Shown: positions 17,142 to 26,885, counted from the stretch's first letter. The stretch: DNA of 64,000 nt from Evansella alkalicola (GCF_019042735.1 NZ_JAHQCR010000030.1:62001-126000), one strand, 5' to 3'. Notes: generated by a model from the letters alone, not told the origin. Translations and numbers: made by a program.

Positions 17142-18533
17142 ATGAATTGGCAGGAGCAAGTAGAAAATATACAACAAAAGTTAATAGAGGATACACAAGC
17201 TTTTTTACAAATAAAAAGTGTTTTAGATACTAGTACTGTAAAAGAAGGGGCGCCGTTCGGAGAAGGTATACGAGAAGCTTATGACTGGATCCTAGAGAAG
17301 GCGGCTAATGATGGGTTTACCATAAAAGATGTTGATGGATACGGAGCTCATATTGAAATGGGGGAAGGATCAGAAATAGTGGGGATTCTTTGTCATGTGG
17401 ATGTGGTACCAGCAGGGGGAGGATGGACGACCCCTCCTTATTCTGCAAAAATTAGGGAGGGTAAGATTTTTGCAAGGGGTGCTATCGATGATAAGGGGCC
17501 AACGATGGCTGCTTACTATGCAATGAAAATAATAAAAGATCAACATTTACAATTAGGAAAAAGAGTGAGGCTCATTATTGGTACTGATGAGGAAAGCGAG
17601 TGGCGTTGTGTTAAGCATTATTTTGAGCATGAGGAGATGCCAAATGTAGGTTTTGCACCAGATGCTGATTTTCCAATTATTAATGCTGAAAAGGGGATTT
17701 GTGATCTTGAATTCTCCACCTACATATCAGCTGATGGGGGAATTGTCGAGTCATTTCATGCAGGCGAGAGGCTCAATATGGTACCTGAGAAGGCAAGTGC
17801 GACATTAAGTGGTATAGATATAAATGATATTAGGGATAGGTTTCTGCATTTTTTAAGTGAGCACAGTGTGTCAGGAGAGTTTCATGTAGAAAACGACAAA
17901 ATTACTTTAGAAGTTTCTGGGAAATCAGCACACGGCATGGAGCCAGATAAGGGGATTAATAGTGGTTTATATTTAGCAAACTTTATCTCCACTCTCCCGC
18001 TTCAAGGAAACGAAGTTGATTATTTTAAAACTTTAAGTGATTTATTTTTTCTAGATTCCCGTGGGAAAAAAATTGGGATTGATTATAAAGATGACATGAA
18101 AGGGGACGTAACATTAAACCTAGGTGTTTTAAATTGTAAAAAAGGTGGAGAAGGAAAAATTGGTGTTAATTTAAGATACCCAGATGGAGCCAATTACCCT
18201 TCTATTTATGAAAAATTGAAGAATTCAATGGAGAATAGACATTTTACAACCCATATAATTACACATGAAAAGCCCCATGCAGTTTCTGAGGATCATCCCC
18301 TTGTTAAAACATTGGCAAAAGTATACGAGGAACAGACAGGAGAGAAAGCTGAAACATTAGCAATTGGTGGGGGAACGTATGCAAGATCGTTGGAAGCTGG
18401 AGTTGCCTTTGGACCAATGTTTCCCGGGCAATTAGATGTAGCACATCAATCAGATGAATATATTTCTATTGATAATTTGAAAAAAGCAACCTCAATCTAT
18501 GCACAGGCAATATATGAGCTTGCGAAAAAATAA
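17142..18533 (+). CDS. pepV: Dipeptidase PepV (M20 family)
   Basis: 463-residue cytoplasmic metallopeptidase that hydrolyses dipeptides. Zinc-site motifs: CHVDVVP (H85, catalytic D87), GAIDDKGP (D116) and TDEESEWRC (catalytic E150, ligand E151). Near the C-terminus, AIGGGTYARSLEAGVAFG and DVAHQSDEYI supply the last ligand histidine. Length is normal for PepV. ATG at 17142 follows AAAGAGGAAGGTG. B. subtilis calls this ytjP. It is divergent from ytzE and ends at the terminator at 18579. Confidence 0.95.
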   Translation: MNWQEQVENIQQKLIEDTQAFLQIKSVLDTSTVKEGAPFGEGIREAYDWILEKAANDGFTIKDVDGYGAHIEMGEGSEIVGILCHVDVVPAGGGWTTPPYSAKIREGKIFARGAIDDKGPTMAAYYAMKIIKDQHLQLGKRVRLIIGTDEESEWRCVKHYFEHEEMPNVGFAPDADFPIINAEKGICDLEFSTYISADGGIVESFHAGERLNMVPEKASATLSGIDINDIRDRFLHFLSEHSVSGEFHVENDKITLEVSGKSAHGMEPDKGINSGLYLANFISTLPLQGNEVDYFKTLSDLFFLDSRGKKIGIDYKDDMKGDVTLNLGVLNCKKGGEGKIGVNLRYPDGANYPSIYEKLKNSMENRHFTTHIITHEKPHAVSEDHPLVKTLAKVYEEQTGEKAETLAIGGGTYARSLEAGVAFGPMFPGQLDVAHQSDEYISIDNLKKATSIYAQAIYELAKK

Positions 18534-18578
18534 GCTCTTGTGTTGTCAAATTCAAAAATTTTAACGTATAGGGAAAAA

Positions 18579-18612
18579 GGACCGTTAAAGCATGCTGCTT
18601 AACGGTTTTTTT
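18579..18612 (+). terminator. Terminator after pepV
   Basis: ACCGTTAA (18581-18588) pairs with TTAACGGT (18599-18606) before seven T. Confidence 0.92.
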
Positions 18613-18751
18613 GTCCCTACATACTGTACGAAAAATTTTCTATTGATTCCTTCTTCATGAAGGTATTGCTAGTATTTAATTTTGTATATAATTAAAACCA
18701 ACAAACAGTAGTTTAATTAATGAAAATTTTCTGACTTTTTACAACCTGTTT

Positions 18752-18766
18752 TAGAAAGCGTTTACA
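18752..18766 (+). promoter_or_regulatory. Candidate catabolite-responsive element (cre) before the TRAP operon
   Basis: TAGAAAGCGTTTACA differs from the cre consensus WTGNAANCGNWNNCW at one position (A for T at position 2). It lies about 115 bp before dctP. CcpA itself is encoded at 51622. No convincing promoter could be fixed around it. Confidence 0.65.
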
Positions 18767-18881
18767 TTCAATCTGGTTGTAGTAGAAGGGGGAGTGAAGA
18801 ACAACTCTAGTGTGTCGGCATTTTAAGTTTATTAGATTCTTTAAAAAAATTACATTTGAATGACGAAAGGGAGGCCAAAAA

Positions 18882-20045
18882 ATGAACGTATTAAAGAGAT
18901 CTTTCTTATTAATCATTATTAGTATCTTATTTACGGCTGTAATGGTAGCTTGTGGAGGAGATGAAGGTAGTGAGGAAGCGAGTACTACTAATACTGATGA
19001 AAATGATGTAACAGAAGAAACAAATGAACCATCAGAAGAGGAAGAAGGTGAATCTGATTCTGATTCTGAATCTGAAGCTGAAACGATGGATCCAGTTACC
19101 CTTAGTTTAGCCGACTTTGCTCCAGCACCTCACCCAATTCAGCGAGAAATTTTTCCTGAATGGGCAGCAGCGATCGAAGAGGCTACTGATGGTTTAGTTA
19201 CAATAGAGATGTATCCTGGAGGTTCCCTACTGGGTAGTGGTGATATTTATCCAGGTGTTGAATCAGGACTTGCGGATATCGGGCATGATGTTTCTGGATA
19301 TAACCCAGGTAGATTACCAGTATTGAACTCTTTATACTCTGGAGGTCTAGAGTATAGGAACTCAGCAGTTTCTAGTCATGTTGCAAAAGATGTAGTTGAA
19401 CAATTAAATCCTGAAGAGTTACAAGATACTGAGATTATGTTTATTTATGGAATTGCCCCTGGATTATTAATGACTTCAGAACCTGTTAGAAGTTTAGAAG
19501 ATTTAGAAGGAATGCAGATTCGAGCAAGTGGTACGAATGTTGCTACATTAGAAGCTCTAGGTGCAACGCCTGTAGCAATGCCTGTAACAGAGGCTTATGA
19601 GAGTATGTCTAGAGGAATTGTAGATGGAAGTTTACTACCAGCTGATACATTAAGATCATTTAATTTAGCAGAGGTAACGAATTACGTAACTCACTCTAGT
19701 TTAATTTATACAACTATTAATTATGTAACGATGAATAAAGATGTTTGGGATTCATTCCCTTCACATATCCAAGAAGCAATACGTGAAGTGAATGAACAAG
19801 CATTTGAACATTCCATCGAAGTATTTACTAGGGAGGTTGAAGATAGCTTACAGTATGCAATTGATGAGCATGGAGTGGAAGAAATTTTCTTAACAGAAGA
19901 GGAAGAAGCTCGTTGGCTTGACAGATTAGTAGATATGATAGACCTACGTATTGAGGAACTAAATGATGCAGGACTCGATGGAGAAGATATAATGAATCAA
20001 CTAGTTGAACTGACAAAGAAATATAATGAGGAACTTGGTGAATAA
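18882..20045 (+). CDS. TRAP transporter solute-binding lipoprotein (DctP family)
   Basis: 387 residues. A signal peptide with lipobox VMVAC (Cys at about residue 24) is followed by a 45-residue linker made mostly of E, D, S and T. The mature domain has the TRAP family pattern FPEWAAAIEEATDGLVTIEMYPGG, then SGLADIGHDV, LEDLEGMQIRASG near residue 208, and GATPVAMPVTEAYESMSRGIVDGS. The last parts contain the conserved arginine that binds a carboxylate ligand in characterised members. The ligand is therefore probably an organic acid, but it is unknown. It forms an operon with the two permease genes. Confidence 0.92.
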   Translation: MNVLKRSFLLIIISILFTAVMVACGGDEGSEEASTTNTDENDVTEETNEPSEEEEGESDSDSESEAETMDPVTLSLADFAPAPHPIQREIFPEWAAAIEEATDGLVTIEMYPGGSLLGSGDIYPGVESGLADIGHDVSGYNPGRLPVLNSLYSGGLEYRNSAVSSHVAKDVVEQLNPEELQDTEIMFIYGIAPGLLMTSEPVRSLEDLEGMQIRASGTNVATLEALGATPVAMPVTEAYESMSRGIVDGSLLPADTLRSFNLAEVTNYVTHSSLIYTTINYVTMNKDVWDSFPSHIQEAIREVNEQAFEHSIEVFTREVEDSLQYAIDEHGVEEIFLTEEEEARWLDRLVDMIDLRIEELNDAGLDGEDIMNQLVELTKKYNEELGE

Positions 20046-20124
20046 AAGTAATATTTTTTAGACATGCATCGCATCTATTCACTAAGAATGATGCGATGTA
20101 ATTTGTTAAAAAGGGGACGTTTAA

Positions 20125-20616
20125 ATGATAAAAGGATATGTAAAGATTGTTACAAAAGCCAGTAAAACGATGGAAAATATCGCTGCTATCATACTATTTC
20201 TAACTGCAATGTTGGTCATTGCAAATGTCCTCTCAAGAAGATTATTTAATATGCCAATCCAAGGTACACACGATTTAATCCTATTTCTGACTCCAGTAAT
20301 AATATCTCTTTCTATTGCTTATTGTGCTGTTAAAGATGGACATATTTCCATTAGTATTTTTATGGACCGATTGTCTAAAAGAGTACAAAAGATAATTGAC
20401 ACTATAATAGGTATTATTTCTGCTATTTTTTTGTTTTTAATCACATGGAATATCATATTGTATGCAAATGATATGAGAGCATATGGTGAAGTTTCCCTAA
20501 CCATTGCTTTACCGCACTATCCATTTGTTCTCATATTAGCTGCTGGGTTTGGTGTTCTTGCATTGGTGGTTATAGGAAAAATATTGTCATTATTTGATAA
20601 AGAGGGGGGAGAATAG
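20125..20616 (+). CDS. TRAP transporter small permease (DctQ family)
   Basis: 163 residues with four transmembrane segments, as is usual for DctQ subunits. NMPIQGTHDLILFLTPVIISLSIAYCAVKDGHISI is the conserved region (about residues 46-80; key residues G-T-H-D and K-D-G-H-I). ATG at 20125 has AAAGGGG upstream. The large permease gene follows after 2 bp, so the subunits are made together. It bridges the binding protein and large subunit of a Na+-coupled importer. Confidence 0.9.
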   Translation: MIKGYVKIVTKASKTMENIAAIILFLTAMLVIANVLSRRLFNMPIQGTHDLILFLTPVIISLSIAYCAVKDGHISISIFMDRLSKRVQKIIDTIIGIISAIFLFLITWNIILYANDMRAYGEVSLTIALPHYPFVLILAAGFGVLALVVIGKILSLFDKEGGE

Positions 20617-20618
20617 TT

Positions 20619-21929
20619 ATGTCACCTGTTATGATCGGGGTTTTAGGGATCCTTATCTTCTTTATATTCTTAATATTACGCACGCCAGTTGCTTACTCCA
20701 TGTTATTTGCAGGAATTATTGGAATTTTTATTTTAAATTCACCATCTGTTGCCCTAAGAATAGTAGCAACAGAAATTTATTCTAACTTTTCCACATATAC
20801 ACTAAGTGCTATTCCGATGTTTGTATGGATGGGATTTTTAGCATTAAATGCTGGCATTGGAGCTAAAGTGTTTGATTTTGCTTATAAGGCAGTAGGTCAT
20901 TTACCTGGTGGATTAGCTATGGCTTCTCAGGGAGCAGCTGGGTTGTTTGGAGCAATATCTGGCTCAAACACGGCAACTGCTGCAACTATTGGATCGATCG
21001 CTGTACCAGAAATGAGGAAGCATAAATATAATGATTCACTGTCAACGGCTAGTGTAGCAGCTGGTGGTATTCTAGGCGTTCTAATTCCACCGAGTACTCT
21101 TTTCATTATATATGGAATAGCAGCAGAACAATCGATTGGAAGATTATTTTTAGCAGGTATTATCCCAGGTATAATCTTAATGATATCCTTTATGATATTG
21201 ATTTATATACTTGCTTTGAGAAATCCACACCTTGCACCACGAGGAGAAAAGTCAACATGGAAAGAAAGGTTCCTTTCTCTCCGAGGTGGGCTATGGGAAG
21301 TGGCAGTAATTTTTGCGTTATCTATGGGTGGATTATTTACTGGTTGGTTTACACCGACAGAAGCAGGTGCTGTTGGTGCAGGAGGCGTTTTATTACTTAC
21401 ACTTATCACTAGGAAGTTAAGTTGGCAAGGGTTGAAAAAATCACTATTCGAAACTCTTCGAACAACAGCTATGATTATGCTACTAATTGGATCAGCAGTA
21501 GTATTTGGACGCTTGATTACACTTAGTCGAATTCCATTTGAACTTGGTGGTTGGGTTGAGAGCTTAATATTTCCACCAGTTGTTACGATGGCATTAATTT
21601 TGTTGATATACCTCATTTTAGGGTTTTTCATGGATGCTTTAGCGTTAATATTATTATCGATTCCAATTTTTTATCCAGTGGTAGTGGGCACGTTAGGGTA
21701 CGATCCAATTTGGTTTGGGGTTATTATGGTCCTAGTGGCAGCGATGGGTGTTATTACTCCACCAGTAGGAGTAAATGTTTATATCATTAAAGGTGTTGTG
21801 AAAGATGTGAAGGTAGAACAGATATTTAGAGGAATTTGGCCATTTTTATTTGTGATCATCATAGTTACGCTTCTTATGCTTGCAGTACCAGAGATCGCAA
21901 CATTTTTACCAGACTTAATTGGTAATTAA
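20619..21929 (+). CDS. TRAP transporter large permease (DctM family)
   Basis: 436-residue polytopic membrane protein of about 12 segments. Signatures: FGAISGSNTATAATIG (about residues 109-124), GGILGVLIPPSTLFIIYG (about 147-164), FTPTEAGAVGAGG in the second half, and ITPPVGVNVYIIKGV near residue 380. The paired loops with helix-breaking Gly/Ser/Pro are the Na+ and substrate sites in this family. The start overlaps the ribosome site GGGGGAG in the dctQ 3' end. TRAP uptake normally uses the Na+ gradient, consistent with the Na+ stator genes elsewhere in the window. Confidence 0.93.
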   Translation: MSPVMIGVLGILIFFIFLILRTPVAYSMLFAGIIGIFILNSPSVALRIVATEIYSNFSTYTLSAIPMFVWMGFLALNAGIGAKVFDFAYKAVGHLPGGLAMASQGAAGLFGAISGSNTATAATIGSIAVPEMRKHKYNDSLSTASVAAGGILGVLIPPSTLFIIYGIAAEQSIGRLFLAGIIPGIILMISFMILIYILALRNPHLAPRGEKSTWKERFLSLRGGLWEVAVIFALSMGGLFTGWFTPTEAGAVGAGGVLLLTLITRKLSWQGLKKSLFETLRTTAMIMLLIGSAVVFGRLITLSRIPFELGGWVESLIFPPVVTMALILLIYLILGFFMDALALILLSIPIFYPVVVGTLGYDPIWFGVIMVLVAAMGVITPPVGVNVYIIKGVVKDVKVEQIFRGIWPFLFVIIIVTLLMLAVPEIATFLPDLIGN

Positions 21930-21965
21930 TTAGGTAATGAATATCTTTTGTTTGAAGGTGAACAA

Positions 21966-23174
21966 ATGACAAATAAGGAAAAATTGTGGTCGAAGGGTTT
22001 TATTATCATTACGATTAGTTGTTTCCTTTTGTTCCTCAATATGCAAATGCTCTTAGTGACAACACCAGTGTACTTAAGGGAAAACTTTCAAAGTACCGAT
22101 ACAACAATAGGTGTTGTTACGAGTCTTTTTGCATTCTCTGCCATATTGGCCAGAATATATACAGGTAGACCTTCGCAAATGCACAAAATAGGTAAGCTTT
22201 TATTTGTAGGTTTGTGTATTGCATTCATAGCAACGGTTGGTATCTATTGGAGTTATTTTGTTGTTACAATTCTTTTAATAAGAATGCTACATGGTCTTGG
22301 TTTTGGGATAGCTAGTACCACGTTACCTACGATGGCTTCCAATCTTATTCCCCATAAGAGGATGGGAGAAGGAATGGGGTACTTTGGCTTTTCTAATACA
22401 TTAGCATTAATGCTAGGACCTGTGTTTGGTTTATTTTTACTAGATACATATAGTATTAAGATATTAATACTAGTTGCTTCCATCATACTTGTTGTTGTTT
22501 TCCCTCTCATATATAAAATAATGCCTCGTACCCCCATTGATATCATAGATAAAATTGAAGTGGAGGAAACAGTTAAAAAGAAGAAACGTTTTATTTCACG
22601 CAACCTTTTAGTGCCAGCAATCTTGAATGTTCTCATGTATTCCACATATAGTGGGTTAGTTAGTTTCATTGTGTTATTCGGACAGGAACAAAATCTTCGT
22701 GGTGTAAGTAGTTTTTTTCTATTTTCTTCATTAGCGGTATTACTCGTGCGCCCATTTGCTGGGAGGTTTTTCGATAAAAAAGGGCCCCTCGCTGTGCTTA
22801 TACCTGGTGCTATTTTCATGTTCATTGGTTTAATTCTTTTATCTTTTTCAACAAATAGTATCTTTGTAGTCTTAACTGCGTTTGTGTATGGAATTGGTTA
22901 CGGAATTCTTCAGCCAACCATTCAAGCGTGGATGATAAATAAGGTATCTAAAGAGGAACGAGGACTTGCCAATGGCATGTTTTTTAATTCGTTAGATTTA
23001 GGTGTTGTAACAGGTGCGGTCATCTTAGGTGCAATCGCTTCTAGTATTGGTTATGTGCATATGTATCAAGTTTCTGCTTTATTCATGGTCCTATTTCTCA
23101 TTGTTCTAGTTGTTTCAGTATCTCTAGAGAATCGCTCCCATGAGATGAAGGCAAATCATGATTCTCCATCTTAA
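21966..23174 (+). CDS. Major facilitator superfamily transporter
   Basis: 402 residues with about 12 membrane segments. Loop 2-3 reads RIYTGRPSQMHKIGK, and the second half has RPFAGRFFDKKGPL, the duplicated MFS motif A. GILQPTIQAWMINKV and NGMFFNSLDLGVVTGAV resemble YwoG/YfcJ-type efflux proteins. ATG at 21966 has GAAGGTGAA; a TTG 18 bp upstream precedes that site. It begins 36 bp after dctM and could be cotranscribed with the TRAP genes, so a link with the same substrate is possible but unproven. Confidence 0.83.
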   Translation: MTNKEKLWSKGFIIITISCFLLFLNMQMLLVTTPVYLRENFQSTDTTIGVVTSLFAFSAILARIYTGRPSQMHKIGKLLFVGLCIAFIATVGIYWSYFVVTILLIRMLHGLGFGIASTTLPTMASNLIPHKRMGEGMGYFGFSNTLALMLGPVFGLFLLDTYSIKILILVASIILVVVFPLIYKIMPRTPIDIIDKIEVEETVKKKKRFISRNLLVPAILNVLMYSTYSGLVSFIVLFGQEQNLRGVSSFFLFSSLAVLLVRPFAGRFFDKKGPLAVLIPGAIFMFIGLILLSFSTNSIFVVLTAFVYGIGYGILQPTIQAWMINKVSKEERGLANGMFFNSLDLGVVTGAVILGAIASSIGYVHMYQVSALFMVLFLIVLVVSVSLENRSHEMKANHDSPS

Positions 23175-23237
23175 TGAAAACCGTATTCTAATTTGTATTT
23201 ATTGAGACAAATAAGGTCAGTTTGCATAACCAAAATA

Positions 23238-23266
23238 GGCTTCCACAAAATATGATTGTGGAAGCC
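23238..23266. terminator. Hairpin between convergent MFS and ytkP genes
   Basis: GGCTTCCAC / GTGGAAGCC, nine perfect pairs with an 11-nt loop. T residues are short on both strands. A segment like the tail of the 12036 repeat (AGGCGCTTacGCTTTT) follows at 23269. Confidence 0.6.
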
Positions 23267-23295
23267 TTAGGCGCTTACGCTTTTCCATTTTATAT

Positions 23296-24234
23296 CTACT
23301 CTTGATCAAAATCAAATAGGTCTGTAGACAAGTAACGCTCTCCAGTATCACAAGCGATAGCTACAACCACATCTTCAGGTGTAAGGCGCTTTGCAACTTG
23401 GAGTGCAGCATAGCAAGCAGCCCCAGATGATGGACCAACAAGGATTCCTTCATTTCTAGAAAGCTGTCTAGTTACTTCATAAGCATCCTCATCGGAGATG
23501 CAGAATATTTCACCGTATACATCCTGATTAAGGATAGGGGGTATAAAACCAGGGCTAGTACCTACAAGTTTATGTGGACCAGGCTTGCCACCTGAGAGGA
23601 CCGGTGATCCTTTTGGTTCAACAACATGGGTAGTCATATTTGGATAAGCTTTTTGTAACTCTTCCGCTGTTCCTGTAATTGTTCCACCTGTACCAGAGGC
23701 AGCTACAAACGCTGATAATGGCTTCTTTAGCTGTTCCATCGCTTCTACAATTTCACTGGCTGTAGTATATCTATGTGCGTCTGGGTTAGCTGCATTTTCA
23801 AATTGCATAGGCATAAAGCTGTTAGGGATTTTCTTTACTAATTCGTGCGCTTTTTCAATGGCACCGGGCATCTTTTTGTCTCCTGGAGTAAGAACGACTT
23901 CAGCACCGTAGGCTTTAAGTAAATTTATTCTTTCGTTTGACATAGTATCTGGCATGATCAGAATAGAACGGTATCCTTTGGCAGCTGCATTCATAGCTAA
24001 ACCAATTCCTGTATTTCCACTGGTTGGTTCAATAATAACAGAGTCTTGATTCAACAAGCCGTCCTTTTCTGCTTGTACGATCATATTATATGCAGCACGG
24101 TCTTTTACACTACCACTAGGATTCATAAACTCTAGCTTAAGATAGACAGAAGCGCCTTTTGGGTCCGCAGTTTTCTGAAGTTTTACAAGGGGAGTGTCCC
24201 CAATTAGTTCTGCCATATTATTTACAACACGCAT
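23296..24234 (-). CDS. ytkP: Cysteine synthase-family PLP enzyme, YtkP-like
   Basis: 312-residue fold-type II PLP enzyme. The lysine that binds PLP is in NPSGSVKDRAA (about residue 43). EPTSGNTGIGLA is the substrate-binding loop, GTGGTITGTAEEL the PLP phosphate loop, and VGPSSGAACYAA the pyridine-nitrogen serine region. It resembles O-acetylserine thiol-lyase, making cysteine from O-acetylserine and sulfide. In B. subtilis the paralogue YtkP has this same position next to ytlP, and its physiological role is less clear than that of CysK. Start ATG follows AAAGGTCGTG. No sulfur-regulated leader was recognised. Confidence 0.9.
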   Translation of the reverse strand: MRVVNNMAELIGDTPLVKLQKTADPKGASVYLKLEFMNPSGSVKDRAAYNMIVQAEKDGLLNQDSVIIEPTSGNTGIGLAMNAAAKGYRSILIMPDTMSNERINLLKAYGAEVVLTPGDKKMPGAIEKAHELVKKIPNSFMPMQFENAANPDAHRYTTASEIVEAMEQLKKPLSAFVAASGTGGTITGTAEELQKAYPNMTTHVVEPKGSPVLSGGKPGPHKLVGTSPGFIPPILNQDVYGEIFCISDEDAYEVTRQLSRNEGILVGPSSGAACYAALQVAKRLTPEDVVVAIACDTGERYLSTDLFDFDQE

Positions 24235-24360
24235 TTGTTCACGACCTTTCTATTTATACATAAGTTTAATTAATTGAATGCTGATTAATAAAATCGGAAT
24301 AATTGTTTTTACTATTGTATCATACTCTTATTAAGAGAAAAAAGTAAGTAGGTGCAATTA

Positions 24361-24909
24361 ATGACGGAACAAAGACATCATTTTATCGGGTTAAAAATAC
24401 CGAAACATATTCAACCAATCTTAAAGGGTGTACAAGAAGAATTAAATGTAAACAAGTATTACAAGAAAGTGACTTATCCAGATGATTTTCATATTACTCT
24501 GTTATTTTTAGGAGGGTGGGATAAACAGAAAGTAGATCAACTATGGGCTAATTTGAAATCAAACGTTTCAAATGATGCATTTGAATTAACTTTATCAAGG
24601 ATCGGATATTTTGGAGCTGAGAAAAGTCCTAGAGTACTCTGGTTTGGGGTGGAGGAAAGCAAGGGGTTAACTGAGTTAAAAAATAATGTTTCTGAACAAG
24701 CGGAAAAGCTGAATTTCCCAGTCGAAAAGCGACCTTTTCGCCCACACATTACTCTTGCTAAAAATTATAAAAGCCAAGCGCCTATTGACTTTCGACAATA
24801 TAAATTAGTAGAAAAAAATTGGCCTGTACTGGAATTGACACTCTTTGAAATAAACCCAGGAAAAAAACCTATGTATAAGTCTGTTTCCATAATTCCATTT
24901 TCAAGGTAA
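24361..24909 (+). CDS. thpR: RNA 2',3'-cyclic phosphodiesterase (2'-5' RNA ligase fold)
   Basis: 182 residues with the two H-x-T motifs that define the 2H phosphoesterase superfamily: DFHITLLFL near residue 45 and RPHITLAKNY near residue 125. It acts on RNA ends with cyclic phosphates; the old name is LigT, and B. subtilis YtlP is the likely orthologue from its position. ATG at 24361 follows AGTAGGTG; an upstream GTG in the same frame overlaps this site. ytlQ begins 8 bp downstream. Confidence 0.92.
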   Translation: MTEQRHHFIGLKIPKHIQPILKGVQEELNVNKYYKKVTYPDDFHITLLFLGGWDKQKVDQLWANLKSNVSNDAFELTLSRIGYFGAEKSPRVLWFGVEESKGLTELKNNVSEQAEKLNFPVEKRPFRPHITLAKNYKSQAPIDFRQYKLVEKNWPVLELTLFEINPGKKPMYKSVSIIPFSR

Positions 24910-24917
24910 AATGGATA

Positions 24918-25901
24918 TTGGAAAGAGATTGGCCTCTTGTTGAAATGGGGGAGATGTACATCGCTCAATTAGTAAAATTATCAGATTATATATCCCGTTA
25001 TGAAATGGATATATATAAATATCCAAGTCGTTATGTCCGGTTAAAAAAGGAAAGGTGGCAGCGACTCGTTCATTCTTGGGAGTTAAATAAGCAAGGTAAA
25101 AGGAGATTTTTTTCTTCAAAACCTGAAGAAGAAGTAGTGAAAAAGAGTTGGAGAAACTTCTGGCCTTTCAAGCAGAAAGAATCTCAACTAGAGACACAAA
25201 CAGAAGAAGAAGATTTGTTTTTAAATAATCAATTGCCAATTTCTCCTTCATTAGATCATTTAAAAGCTAGCTTTAGGGAAGAATTATTTTCTTTTCAAAT
25301 GAATTGGGCTAGCTCAACCATATCTGAAATATCTAATGTAAAAAGAAAATATCAGTATGATCAACTTCTTTTTACGTTATTAATGGAATTGCCTGATACG
25401 TTTTTTGTTTTCTATGAACCAGTGTTTGTCCATAAAAAGACTTCCATAGATCTTGATATTATGATTTTAACACCATCTGAATTATGGTTAGTGCGGGCTC
25501 TTCCTGGTAATGAACAGACCATTTATCAACCAGGGGCAGACCGTTTTTGGACATGTAGTAAAGGAGATAAGAAGGAAAAGATACTCCACCCAATTATTTC
25601 ATTAAAACGGATGAGAACAGTAATTGAACCCCTTTTAACTGAAATGGATCTATCAATTCCGATTAAAACTGTCATTTTGGCGAAAGATGCCTACATTGAT
25701 AACTCCTCTTCGCAAAGAATTACATTAATAGATAAGCGAAGTTATAGAGAGTGGAAGGAAAAACTCAGTAGAAATGTAGCGCCATTAAAGCTACACCAAA
25801 TGAAAATCGCGGATGCTATTTTGTCTAATTGCTTAACTATTGCGAGGGAGCGAACTGATTTTTTACAGGCAGAAGATGAGATTATAGAAAAAGATAAATA
25901 A
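24918..25901 (+). CDS. ytlQ: YtlQ-like protein of unknown function
   Basis: 327 residues, soluble, no signal peptide. MYIAQLVKLSDYISRYEMDIYKYP near the N-terminus and YPSRYVRLKKERWQ are recognised as YtlQ-like from synteny and memory. The C-terminal half (about residues 155-300), with SIDLDIMILTPSELWLVRALPG and IKTVILAKDAYID, resembles a nuclease-related (NERD-like) fold: an acidic D-x-D followed by a beta strand. This fold guess is weak. The start is uncertain: TTG at 24918 has AAGGT upstream; ATG at 24945 or 24954 would remove 9 or 12 residues. It is probably cotranscribed with thpR. Confidence 0.72.
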   Translation: MERDWPLVEMGEMYIAQLVKLSDYISRYEMDIYKYPSRYVRLKKERWQRLVHSWELNKQGKRRFFSSKPEEEVVKKSWRNFWPFKQKESQLETQTEEEDLFLNNQLPISPSLDHLKASFREELFSFQMNWASSTISEISNVKRKYQYDQLLFTLLMELPDTFFVFYEPVFVHKKTSIDLDIMILTPSELWLVRALPGNEQTIYQPGADRFWTCSKGDKKEKILHPIISLKRMRTVIEPLLTEMDLSIPIKTVILAKDAYIDNSSSQRITLIDKRSYREWKEKLSRNVAPLKLHQMKIADAILSNCLTIARERTDFLQAEDEIIEKDK

Positions 25902-26090
25902 TTAAATAAATTTAAGTGTTTAAAAAAGTGGTATAATTATATAGATATTTGAAAATTTACCATCATTTTCTTGTAGTGGCTATAAACTTAAAGTTGAATA
26001 ATAGTAGATTCTTTTTTACAATGAAAAAAGGCTTGAAATTCGGATGAATGTAATGATCAATAAATTGTAGTGAAATAGAGGGTGAAATAA

Positions 26091-26885
26091 TTGATACACT
26101 TCATGGGAGAAGAGTGGGAATTGCTACCAGCTGGTGGGGCCACAGGTGAAGCATATATTGCTCAGCAAGGCGATCAAAAAATATTCATAAAGAGAAACTC
26201 TTCTCCTTTTTTAGCAGTTTTGTCAGCAGAGGGAATTGTTCCTAAGCTATTGTGGACAAAACGGTTAGAAAATGGAGATGTTATCACAGCGCAACGCTGG
26301 GTGAACAGTAGGGAATTAAAATCTCCTGAAATGAAAGAAGATCGCGTTGCAAGATTACTATCAAAAATTCATCGCTCGAAGGAATTGTTATACATGTTTA
26401 AGCGTATGGGTAATCATTCTCTTCTACCGACTGAGTTCTTTAAAACCTTAAAAGATAAAGCTCTTAAATGTAATCTAAATAATGATCTCGTCCACTCAAG
26501 CTTAAACTGGCTTGAGAAAAATGTGATTGAAATTGATCAAATGGACCATGTCGTATGCCATTCAGATGTAAACCATAATAATTGGATTTTGTCTGGTGAT
26601 GACAGCCTTTATCTCATAGATTGGGATGGTGCTATTGTGGCAGATCCTGCTCTTGATTTAGCGCCCCTGTTATACCTATATGTACCTAGGAACGAATGGG
26701 ATAGATGGCTAAGTGAATATGGGTTAACCTTAACACAAGGGTTAAAGAATCGTATGAGATGGTATATGATTGCACAGTGTATTGATACTCTGTTATGGTC
26801 TAAACAAAAAAGTGAATCAATCGATAGTGAAAAATGGGAAGTTCTGTTATGTAATGTATTACGTGATACGGAGCTTCACTCTTAA
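26091..26885 (+). CDS. ytmP: Phosphotransferase-fold protein YtmP
   Basis: 264 residues of the aminoglycoside/choline kinase-like fold. The catalytic loop is VCHSDVNHNNWIL (about residues 155-167: H-x-D-x4-N), and the metal motif is LIDWDGAIVADPALDLA (D of DWD). The N-lobe lysine is in KIFIKRNSSPFL. Target unknown. The start is TTG at 26091 with GAGGGTGA 6 nt upstream. In B. subtilis ytmP lies between ytlQ and ytzH, as here. Transcription ends at the hairpin at 26898. Confidence 0.88.
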   Translation: MIHFMGEEWELLPAGGATGEAYIAQQGDQKIFIKRNSSPFLAVLSAEGIVPKLLWTKRLENGDVITAQRWVNSRELKSPEMKEDRVARLLSKIHRSKELLYMFKRMGNHSLLPTEFFKTLKDKALKCNLNNDLVHSSLNWLEKNVIEIDQMDHVVCHSDVNHNNWILSGDDSLYLIDWDGAIVADPALDLAPLLYLYVPRNEWDRWLSEYGLTLTQGLKNRMRWYMIAQCIDTLLWSKQKSESIDSEKWEVLLCNVLRDTELHS

